The notes beneath the pieces were generated by a model. That model saw nothing but the letters and a program-made list of their open reading frames with translations. It had not been told where the DNA came from and ran no database searches. The position numbers and the translations under genes were made by a program. Below, piece by piece: positions 1 through 9,200 of a DNA stretch of 64,000 nt. The DNA comes from Apostichopus japonicus. Its lineage: Eukaryota; Echinodermata; Holothuroidea; Aspidochirotida; Stichopodidae. Numbering within the stretch: position 1 is the stretch's first letter; each line of letters begins with the position of its first letter. The stretch is from positions 9,776,359-9,840,358 of the forward strand of contig NC_092578.1 of assembly GCF_037975245.1 (NCBI RefSeq), read 5' to 3'.

Positions 1-360
1 CAAATTGCGCTTGAAAAATAAGGAAAGATTGAAATGGGCTTTCAGGCAAGTAAGATACTGAAATGACCGAACTATGTCAAACTGACATCAAAGATTGCGT
101 CTGAAATATTATTAGGGTGATAGACTGATTGGACAGTAGTTCTCAGCAATAGTATTGTCTCCTTTCTTGAAAATTTGGTTTTTTAGCGGTTTTAAGAGCA
201 TCAGGGTACGTCCCAGAAGTGAAAACCCAATTGAAAATGTAACAGAGTATCGAGGCAAGGACGCGAGCAATGATGTGAGAAACCTGTATGATGTCAGCTA
301 TTTTTACCTTTTAACATCTTCTTTGGCATTCCAGTACCTGGAAACCACCTTTCTATAAGG

Positions 361-3300
361 GTATAGTATAATAATAAGCAATAATAATAAGCAAATATTT
401 ATATAGCGCTTTATGTAAAGGCCTCAAAGCGCTTAAAACAAGTACACAAATATGCAAGACAAATCACTGTAAATTTTGGAATAAATGTGTTTTTAAGAGA
501 CGCTTAAAACAGTCAACCGATGGTGCATTGCGAATTGAAGATGGTAGATTGTTCCAGAGTTGAGGTGCAGCAGAGATGAAGGCTCTTTCTCCATAAAACT
601 TTGTGTTTGGGGTATGGCTGGTGGCAAGAAGACACTTTGTAGACGAGCGAAGTTGGCGTTGAGGATGATACTGAGGAATTAAATTTGTAATGTAACCAGG
701 AGCAAGGGAGTGTTGTGATTTGTACGTTAAGAGGAGGAGCTTATAAATTGACCGATGTTTTACTGGAAGCCAATGGAGTGATTGAAGCACTGGAGACATG
801 TGATCATGACGCGATGAACATGATATTAACCGGGCAGCAGAATTCTGAACAGTTTGAAGTTTTTTCAGTGTAGAGTCAGGAAGGCCAAATAAAAGGGAGT
901 TACAGTAGTCAAGCCTGGGCAGTATCAAGGAACATACAAGTTTTGTAGTGATATCTTTGGTTAAAAACTTCCGTATCCGGCTGATCTTCCGTACGGCATT
1001 GTATGATGATTTGCAAACAGCATTGACCTGTTGTTTCATGCTTAGATGGGGATCCAGTACAACTCCTAGACTTTTGACGTGCGTGGACGGAGTGATGGTA
1101 GTCTGATCAATTTTGACTGAAATAGATTTGATTGTTGTGGATTTAAATTGCGAGGTAGCATGGAGGATTTCAGTCTTTGAGTCATTGATAAAAAGATTGT
1201 TTGATATAGCCCATGATTTTACATCTGCAATACAGTTTTGGATTTTCTGAATAGCATCGGAACAATGATCAGGATGGAAAGATGTGAATAACTGAATGTC
1301 ATCAGCATAAATAACAGTTTGCATATTAGCTGAAATGATTAAATCATGCAATGGAGCTACATACAAGGTGTAAAGTAACGGCCCCAGAACTGAGCCTTGT
1401 GGGACTCCAGTTGCAAGCGTAACTTCCTTTGACAGATTTTGATCCACAATAACACATTGGGTACGGTTTGCTAAGTATGATTTCATCCAGTACAATGGAA
1501 TTCCATCAACACCATATCTTTCATGCAAACGTGTTAAAAGTGTTTGGTGATTAATTGTGTCGAAGGCGGATGAGAAATCCAACAGGACTAGTAAAGCATC
1601 TTTACGCTCATCAAGGGCACAGAGAAGGCTATTCTGCACATAAAGTTGAGCAGTTTCTGTGCTGTAATTTGCTCGATATGCAGATTGCATTCTCGCATAG
1701 AGATCATTGTTTGAAAGATAATCTTGAAACTGTTTGCAAACAATACGTTCGATTAGCTTGGATAGATAAGGGAGGTTTGATATAGGTCTGTAATTTGCAA
1801 GATTATTAGCATCAAGCTTGGGTTTTTTAATATGAGGAATTATCACCGCTTGCTTCAGTGAGCATGGTAACTGACCTGAAGTTAAAGAAAGATTAACAAT
1901 TTTCGTGATGACTGGTAGTAAGTCTGAGATACACTCCTTGAAGACAAATGTTGGCAAAGGATCCAAAAAACAAGAGGTAACTGGTGACGAGTTAATAACT
2001 TCTAAAACATCTTGTTCACTCACTTCTTTGAAAGCAGTAAAAACTGACTTTGATTTACATTGTTCCATCGGAGTATTACCAGTCCCATAGTCAGGATAAG
2101 CATGTTGGAGAGAATTTACTTTTTGTTGAAAGAAATCAACAAATCGATTGGCAAGATTCTCAGCGACATCATATTTTGGGAGGGTATTATCCACTTCCGG
2201 TGAAGTTAGCTTATTTACAATGCGAAACATATCCTTCGGGTTTGCGGAGGTAATCTGTTGTCGAAAATAACAGGACTTTGCGGAGATTAGCAAATCTTTG
2301 TAATGTTTACATTGAGTCATGTACAGCTGTTTGTGTACAATGAGACCGGAGTGTTTATATTTTCTTTCACATTTGCGTTTCTCACGTTTTGCTAATCGGA
2401 TGTCTCTGCTGTACCATTTTGCCCTTGGGCGCATAATTACAGCCTTTCTTGTGACAGGTGCATGTTTATCTATAATTGTCCTAAGAACTGAGTAATATTG
2501 GTCCACAAGAGAGTCAAGAGAACTTTGCGGATTTAGCAGTAAAGATGAGGATCCAATGTCACAACGAAATTGGTCAAAATCAATGTTCTTTAGGTTGCGC
2601 CTTTGAGTGAATTTCCTGACAGGAGGTGGTCGGTCCATATTAATGAGGCAACTTACAACTGAGTGGTCAGAAGTACATAAATGTTCATCATGCACACACG
2701 TACATTTAACAAGATCCGAGTCTTTATGTGAAATGATAAGATCAAGTGTATGTCCATTTCTGTGGGTTGGACCAGAGACATGTTGCTGGAAATCAAAAGC
2801 TTGGAGTAAGTCATCAAAAGAAGCAAAGTTTTGATCTGATGGAACATCAACATAAATATTGAAATCCCCCATGATAATTAAGGGGGTTGTGGAAGAGGAT
2901 AAAAATTGAAGTAGAGATGAAAAATCATCGATGAACATTGCAAAAGTTAATTTATTTTTGTTGTTTGGGGGAGGCCTATATAGTCCGATCATGCGTATTG
3001 TTGATTTTGATGACGAAATGTTGAGATCGATGAACTCAAAAGACCTAAGATTGCCACTGTCATTTAATTTCACATCAAAACTCTTCCTGATCAAGAAGCC
3101 AACTCCTCCTCCCTTACCCTTATTTCGTGGGCAATGGTAAAAAGCAAAGTCTGGAAGTGAAGTGTGTAAGTCAGCTAAAATACAATCATCACTGTCATCT
3201 CCCTTTAACCATGTCTCTGTTATTGCCATTGCATCCATATGTTGGTCAATGATAAGGTTACATAATGAAGTCACTTTGTTTTCAGCTTTTATTGAGCGAA

Positions 3301-3840
3301 TATTCCAAAGCCCGAAGTGCAAATTGCTTCCTTTTTTAGATAAAGAAGCAAGTTCATTGTCCTTTCTTTCTCTCCTACGACCTCTTCTGGTTCGCTTCAC
3401 TGCACATATATTTAAACTTCTTATGACAGAATAGATGTCAGAAGATAATCTGCATCTTGGCTGTCTTAAGCTGAGAAGATCACCTTTTGTGTATGTGAGC
3501 ATGGTTGTTCCAGTGGTTGATAGACAAACAAAAGCAATAGCTGCACCACAAAATAAAGCAAGAAAAGTGTGGAATTTTAAGCTGGCCATGGAGAAAATAG
3601 CTGAGGTTTACAGCTAGGCTAGTACAACTATCTGTTAGGCTTGAAAAGATTTCCAGAACAAAAACAATGTCCAAAATTACCAGAAAAGTAGCAAAAGTTA
3701 AGTTATCTGAGAAACTCCAAAGTCAACTCTTATGTCAGAAACGCAAGTAGCTTTGAGCATCCAACAGAAAAATTGTTAACAGTAGAAAAAAACTTGCAAG
3801 AAAGTGAGAGCTTGTTGCATGGTGCAGCCGCAAGGGCGCA
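361..3840 (-). mobile_element. LINE retrotransposon, L2/CR1-type, with intact ORF
   Basis: Non-LTR retrotransposon on the minus strand. Its single long reading frame (464-3589) carries both an endonuclease and a reverse transcriptase. The 3' end (361-463 on the plus strand) reads, on the minus strand, as a short UTR with GCGCTATATAAATATTTG followed by an A/T-rich triplet tail (TTATTATTATTGC...), the usual 3' end of this LINE group. The 5' boundary is not defined; about 250 bases upstream of the start codon may be 5' UTR, and I saw no second ORF for an ORF1 protein. Clade placement rests on the C-terminal 'LHWLPV ... APQLWNNLP' block and is inference. No target-site duplication was recognised. 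Confidence 0.9.
464..3589 (-). CDS. LINE endonuclease/reverse transcriptase polyprotein (1041 aa)
   Basis: Catalyses target-primed reverse transcription: the endonuclease nicks DNA and the reverse transcriptase copies element RNA at the nick. Residues ~1-80 hold a hydrophobic start and a basic stretch (KRTRRGRRR) typical of L2-type N-termini. An APE-like endonuclease follows at about 90-320, with N96 in LWNIRS, then ITETW, MGDFN, TLDLI and SDHS. The reverse transcriptase (about 570-830) has LDFSSAFDTINH, GVPQGSVLGPLLY and the catalytic YADD near residue 760. The C-terminal domain has LHWLPVKHRS and APQLWNNLPSSIRNA. There are no stops or frameshifts over 1041 codons and every catalytic motif I looked for is present, so the copy looks young and possibly competent. 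No ORF1 was found. Confidence 0.93.
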   Translation of the reverse strand: MASLKFHTFLALFCGAAIAFVCLSTTGTTMLTYTKGDLLSLRQPRCRLSSDIYSVIRSLNICAVKRTRRGRRRERKDNELASLSKKGSNLHFGLWNIRSIKAENKVTSLCNLIIDQHMDAMAITETWLKGDDSDDCILADLHTSLPDFAFYHCPRNKGKGGGVGFLIRKSFDVKLNDSGNLRSFEFIDLNISSSKSTIRMIGLYRPPPNNKNKLTFAMFIDDFSSLLQFLSSSTTPLIIMGDFNIYVDVPSDQNFASFDDLLQAFDFQQHVSGPTHRNGHTLDLIISHKDSDLVKCTCVHDEHLCTSDHSVVSCLINMDRPPPVRKFTQRRNLKNIDFDQFRCDIGSSSLLLNPQSSLDSLVDQYYSVLRTIIDKHAPVTRKAVIMRPRAKWYSRDIRLAKREKRKCERKYKHSGLIVHKQLYMTQCKHYKDLLISAKSCYFRQQITSANPKDMFRIVNKLTSPEVDNTLPKYDVAENLANRFVDFFQQKVNSLQHAYPDYGTGNTPMEQCKSKSVFTAFKEVSEQDVLEVINSSPVTSCFLDPLPTFVFKECISDLLPVITKIVNLSLTSGQLPCSLKQAVIIPHIKKPKLDANNLANYRPISNLPYLSKLIERIVCKQFQDYLSNNDLYARMQSAYRANYSTETAQLYVQNSLLCALDERKDALLVLLDFSSAFDTINHQTLLTRLHERYGVDGIPLYWMKSYLANRTQCVIVDQNLSKEVTLATGVPQGSVLGPLLYTLYVAPLHDLIISANMQTVIYADDIQLFTSFHPDHCSDAIQKIQNCIADVKSWAISNNLFINDSKTEILHATSQFKSTTIKSISVKIDQTTITPSTHVKSLGVVLDPHLSMKQQVNAVCKSSYNAVRKISRIRKFLTKDITTKLVCSLILPRLDYCNSLLFGLPDSTLKKLQTVQNSAARLISCSSRHDHMSPVLQSLHWLPVKHRSIYKLLLLTYKSQHSLAPGYITNLIPQYHPQRQLRSSTKCLLATSHTPNTKFYGERAFISAAPQLWNNLPSSIRNAPSVDCFKRLLKTHLFQNLQ

Positions 3841-3945
3841 ACACATATATTTAGTCATATAATCATTATGGCTCACTAGCTTGTTTGATCAATTAATGCG
3901 CACTGGTTACATGATCCTGATTGGCTGTTTGTATTAGTATTTATT

Positions 3946-4235
3946 CAGGCCCGTAGCGAGTAATTTGCCAAGGGAGGGGCGAACCTGTAAGCAAATTATT
4001 AGAGCATTAGATTCGGCATTGGAAACTATCAAAGCATAGCGCCACAATGAGTGGTGAGAAGCGTACAAGAAAATTTTGGCCGAAAATGCCTCCCAGATGG
4101 CTGGAAATGGCACTTCCCAGGCCTTGCAAGTTGCATCTAAGCATTTTCTATTTTTAAATTACTAGCGCTATCATGAAAACGTACCAAAAGATATGCTCAA
4201 GGGGGGGGACCGCCCCCCCCTTCGCTACTCGCCTG
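3946..4235. mobile_element. hAT-like MITE with perfect 8-bp target duplication
   Basis: Non-autonomous DNA element of 290 bp. It starts CAGGCCCGTAGCGAG and ends CTTCGCTACTCGCCTG, an imperfect inverted repeat. It is flanked on both sides by TATTTATT (3938-3945 and 4236-4243), a perfect 8-bp direct repeat as left by hAT-superfamily transposases. There is no coding capacity. A long G run followed by a C run lies just inside the right end. Confidence 0.82.
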
Positions 4236-4554
4236 TATTTATTAGAGCAGGAATTATATAATGCGACGGTCGTTAACATGCGTTTTCAGTACAGTGCGAC
4301 TACTGTAGATGTCTTCTCGGTCTATGCGCTATGTCACGTCAGGTTTTTTCAGCAACTATAGCCTACTGCCGGTCCATGGTCGAAGGGTCGTTCATGAGTG
4401 GTCATCATGGAGATTCTAGACCATTCAGACCAATGATATATTTTTCACACATGTAATTTTTTTTAAAACACCCAAAATCCCAGTGGGAGGGCGACTGGGG
4501 GGCGTCAAGCTTTCATGGAGGGGGGAGGGTTAGTCTAATATGAAGACCATTAAT

Positions 4555-4830
4555 AGGTCAGTTCCTCAGATGCAACACCAAACTCAATAGGAAACATATA
4601 AAGGCTTTTATAGCCTCAAAGGACGTGTTTACAATACATTACAAATATGTCAAGGACAAATGGTGTTGAATGTCATCCAAAGATCATCTCTTGTTTATGT
4701 GAAGTTAAAAGAACATGTTTGGATTGAGTTAATAGAATTTATATAACATTAAGGCCTGCACTGAGGAACTGACATCATCATCTCTGCAGCCTTAAAGGAG
4801 CAGTCAAGAATTTAAGCATATTTTAAAAGT
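4555..4830. repeat. Diverged interspersed repeat (related copy at 27,115)
   Basis: About 270 bp resembling 27,115-27,390 in the same orientation. Shared landmarks in the same order include CAGATGCAA, CAATAGGAA, GTCAAGRACAAA, GAATGTCATC/GGATGTCATC, AACATGTTT, CATCATC and AAGGAGCA. Divergence is too high to define ends by eye. It is probably an old non-autonomous element; the family was not identified. Confidence 0.5.
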
Positions 4831-5094
4831 AAGTACCTTGAAAAGCTCAAAAGGTACAGAAACATTAAAAGTACTCAATGTTTTTTGTTTGATTTTTTTG
4901 TAACTATAACATTATATCAAGTTTAAATTCTGCTTAAATTTACCCTTTAAAGGACTGGAAGTAACTAATTAGAGAATAATGAGGTGAAAGGGGGAGAGCA
5001 TTGGACCTTATACTAATTCATAGTGTATTATTAAGACTTCTCTGCACAATAATGCAATACTTCATATATGAAACTGTGTAAAGTATAGAAAATA

Positions 5095-5530
5095 CCTCTA
5101 GTAGATGGATGATTATGGGATGGGCATGGATGAACAAATTGATAGACAGCTATAAGTATGGATGAACAAATTCAATGAAGAATGCATGGGTAGAGGAATA
5201 GATAAATATTAAGTAAATGGATGGCCAAATGAAGGGAAAACAAATGGAAATCTGAAAGTGTGGATGAACAAATACAATGGTGGATGCACGAGTAGATGAA
5301 TGGATGAATATAAGTTGATGGCTGATTACTGAATGGGTTGTATGTGGGTGAATGAACAGATGAATGGAGAGTTGGAGGTGTGGATGAAAAAATGTAATGG
5401 TGAATACAGAAAGAAGTAGATGGATGGATGGCCATCAAGTAACTGGTGAGCTAGAATGGTAGATGAAATATACACTGGTGAACCACAGGGTAAATGAATG
5501 GATAGGCTGTTACAGTATATGGAGGGATTA
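5095..5530. repeat. Degenerate GGATGAATG-type simple repeat region
   Basis: A roughly 430-bp tract rich in ATGGATGGATG, GGATGAACAAAT and GAATGGATGAA words, a decayed tetranucleotide-derived minisatellite. Reading frames through it are repeat artefacts. Confidence 0.6.
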
Positions 5531-5659
5531 ACAGATAGGTCTAAGGCTGGAGAAATCTATGAATGTATGTACAGACAGGTCCTTCCTTTTTCATAAGTTC
5601 TAAATATATTTGACATTAGGCAGATTAATATTGCAATCATTCTAAAGGATGCAGCACTT

Positions 5660-5765
5660 ACGAGAGACATCTGTGATAAGTGAATAGTTTTAAGGATTTC
5701 TTCTGGTTGACCAATGGGACAACCCGGTCTGACAATTTCATTGTCTGAACACCAAACTTGGTTGT
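5660..5765 (-). other. Unplaced candidate C-terminal PMS1 exon
   Basis: On the minus strand this stretch is open, ends in a good donor (TCTC followed by gtaagt) and contains EIVRPGCPIGQPEEILKTIH. That resembles, only weakly, the part of PMS1 just before its conserved C-terminal region. The upstream acceptor is poor and the phase from the preceding exon could not be confirmed, so this is speculative. Confidence 0.2.
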
Positions 5766-6119
5766 CCAAAATAAATGTACAAAAATTAACAAAGAATGAT
5801 CAATATTTACACTGAAGGGAGAGATGAGTAGATTTGGTACAAAGAATACCAGCTTTGGACCAGTAAAACTCCCCTTTGGGTGGATCAATGGCAGTCTACA
5901 ACTATTCCAAACTGAATGAGGTGGTTGATACCAATATATATCATTATACATATTTGTAGTTAGTTAATTACCAGGGAATCTGATTCTGATGTAAACAACT
6001 TGTCGTCTGCCAGAAAACCACCGGAGCCAATTTTTAATTGTAGAAACAAAAATTTGGTCTTCACAGACGACTTGACAACCATATAAAAATTTGCCCTGTT
6101 GGTGAAAGATAATACTTAC

Positions 6120-6209
6120 CTTTCACTCAAAACAATGGGAACCTCCAGAGTGGATGAGGATAAAGAATGTGTAGCCATTAACCTCTTGAAAAGTACCGTT
6201 TCTTCTGCC
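6120..6209 (-). CDS. PMS1: PMS1 exon: C-terminal domain, [11 protein letters not shown]
   Basis: Acceptor tttcag before 6209, donor gtaagt after 6120. It encodes (R)[19 protein letters not shown] and EVPIVLSER, matching the VEEALLFKRLL region of human PMS1. It enters and leaves in phase 2, so it can follow the exon ending at 8096 directly. A short conserved stretch (…LNPYR) expected between them is missing or lies in an unrecognised exon. Confidence 0.85.
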
Positions 6210-9200
6210 CTGAAATAAAGGAAGGAATTTTAAGAAAATTGATTGCTTTCATCCTCACACCTCTCATTTGTTTATACCAATCCCTATATAACCATTTCTT
6301 TGTAAGGAGAGTGTCAGGGACCAGCAGGAAAGGGAATTTATAAAAAAGTATAGAAAACTAGCTCAGTTGGCAGAGAACAAACTATCCAACCAATCCCTCT
6401 CTGGTTGTGTTTTGCGGTTACAAAGTACTGAATTACCATATTTTGCAATTGTAATACTGGCTTGGTGCTTCTTTACTCAACTTTTCTTCAATAAAATGAC
6501 AATCACAAATAACCTTGGTACCACATAGTGGCTTTAATACCCCAACTGCCCCAAAGCAATCAACTTTGTTTTGACCCATTCAGTACATTATAATTATTAG
6601 AGAGCAATAAACATATCTGGTGAGTTTGAAGATACTCTCCATTGACAAACATCATATTTTAGTTTCAAGTCCTCAGTGCCATGTGAACAATGAAAGCATG
6701 TTAATAGTTAGCACTGCTGGATACAGAAACGTGTTGCCCCAAAGTAAAATAATCTATATAATTGCAGGATGGAGTCGATTTCAGGAGAATCACTCGTGAA
6801 TGGCAGATGCAACAAAGTTTCCATATGTATGTACCCCCTTCCAATCCATTGCCACCAAAGAAATGCGGATGTAATTCTGACACTTGTAAATAAATAAGAC
6901 ACAAGATGTCTTTACATCAAAAAGCATGTCTCACCTGAAATGGTTAAACAGCAAAAGTTTAGATTCTTGCAAAATAATCCAGTAATGATGAGGGAGTAAT
7001 TCTGAAATGATTCTTTGATTATCTTCATCCCTACTGTAGTAAGATAAAATATATATTACATTAAAGTTATAAAAAATATATTAAGAAAAGCTGCTGTTTT
7101 GAAGTAAAACCTATATTTGGCAATTGTTCTGCATTTCCCTGGACAACATTATAGTTATCAGTATATTCTCAAATTTCGTTGTTGTTGTTGCAACAAGTGA
7201 TGTGTAGAAAGGGGGTGGGGGGGGGGGGGTGTTGGAGGAGGGCATATAGCACACCTCCATTCGCCACTCAGAGTTAAAATATTCAGATGGCATATGGCAG
7301 TAATGATGAGGGAGTAATTTGGAAATGATTCTTTGATTATCTCCATCCCTACAGTAGTATGATAAAATAAATAATACATTAAAGTTATAAAAAAAATTTT
7401 TTTAAAAAGCTGCTGTTTTGAAGTAAAACCTATATTTGGCGATTGTTCTGCATTTCCCTGGACAACATTATAGTTATCAGTATGTTCTCAAATTTCGCTT
7501 TTGTTGTTGTAACCAGTGATGTGTAGAAAGGGGGTGGGGGGGGGGTGTTGGAGGAGGGCATATAGCACACCTCCATTCGCCACTCAGAGTTAAAATATTC
7601 AGATGGCATATGGCAGTAATGATGAGGGAGTAATTTGGAAATGATTCTTTGATTATCTCCATCCCTACAGTAGTATGATAAAATAAATAATACATTAAAG
7701 TTATAAAAATTTTTTTTTAAAAAGCTGCTGTTTTGAAGTAAAACCTATATTTGGCGATTGTTCTGCATTTCCCTGGCCAACATTATAGTTATCAGTATGT
7801 TCTCAAATTTCGCTTTTGTTGTTGTAACCAGTGATGTGTAGAAAGTGGGGAGGGTGTTGGGAGGAGGGCACATTGCACCCCCCTCATTTGCCAGTCGGAG
7901 TAAAAATATGCAGATGGCATATTCAATACATACAGTGGAGAATGAACTACTGGAGTCCTCTGGGCTGAGCATGCCCTCCATAATGGATCATGTCTCTACC
8001 TAAATCAGTCAGGAGATTACAAATATACTTCTCACTTTTGTAATCTTACATTGCTCTATAGTTTTATAAAGTCTAACGTTTGTACTTGTACTCACCTTGC
8101 AGAGACACAGGTTTGACTGTATTTCCTTAGACAGGGGATAGAGAAGGGTACTTCCTTAGTCTTGATCATTGTCTTCACACTGGTGGTGTCATTTTGTATA
8201 TGCTTTCGTTCTTTCGATTCCAGTAATTGATCTATCAGACCTTGATTTGAAATCTTAAAATAAAAGATGAGAAAATCATTGAAATAGAGGAAAAGGTTGT
8301 AAAGTGAACATTTCATAGAGTAAAGACCCTTGACACCCAAAGATCTAAATAGTTAAAGAATATGTCATGTACTGTATAAGTGGACAAATCCTATTTACAG
8401 CAGACCACTTTCAAATTCTTGCCGAAAATCCAATGTATCAACGCTACCTGAAAAGTCCAGAAATGTTGAAATTTTGAACTAGAGAGTAGAGACTACCATT
8501 TATCCACTTCTTAATTACACTTTGTGGTATAATCAGTATTTACTCTAAATATTAGTGCTTGCAAACAGAACTATCCGGCAACAGGTCAGGTAGTTCACTG
8601 AACGGGACAAACAGTGTATCAAAGCTAACTTATTAAACAATCATAAAGAACATTTTCAAATGTCAATGCCACACAAAGGTGTTGTACTTATAATGCACAA
8701 CAAATTCAATGTCAATTTCACACATAGGTGTTGTACTAATAATGAAGAAACAAATTAAAATGTCAATGTAAAACGTAGGTGTTGTACTTATAATGAAGAA
8801 TACATCCAAATGTCAATGTAATACATAGATGTTGTACTTATAAAGAAGAACAGTTTCAAAAGTCAATGTCACACAGAGGTGTTGTACTTATAATGAAGAA
8901 ACAAATTCAAATTTCAATGTCACACTTAGGTTTTGTACTTATAATGAAGAACAAATTCAAATGTCAGTGTCACACATAGGTGTTGTACTTTATTACAATC
9001 AATTGTGAGTTGTTAAAACATGTGAGGGACGACAAACATCTTCAATCACTCAAAATGTAAACAAATGTAAACAAAACAAAATTTTAGTAAAAACTATGGC
9101 AGTCTTAAATTACCAATGGTGGTCTTTTCAAAAGCTTCTTTCTTTTAGCGGGGTTACTTATGGCATCTTTCTGCTGAGATGTTGTATCTTTCTTGCTCGT

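Noticed and set aside
1555-3434. Plus-strand frames between 1.5 and 3.4 kb
   Set aside because: Antisense shadows of the LINE polyprotein.
5990-6090. Minus-strand stretch with GFLADDKLFTSES as the next PMS1 exon
   Set aside because: It resembles the YLSDPRLTANG region slightly, but would need a 32-bp intron or a poor acceptor; phase and homology conflict.
6600-6760. Minus-strand frame [17 protein letters not shown] as the missing PMS1 segment
   Set aside because: Only a few matching residues, no good acceptor and an incompatible phase with the 6120-6209 exon.
7111-7981. Several short minus-strand frames ending in CPPPTPPP
   Set aside because: They are copies of one another within the ~318-bp tandem repeat and come from G/C homopolymer runs.
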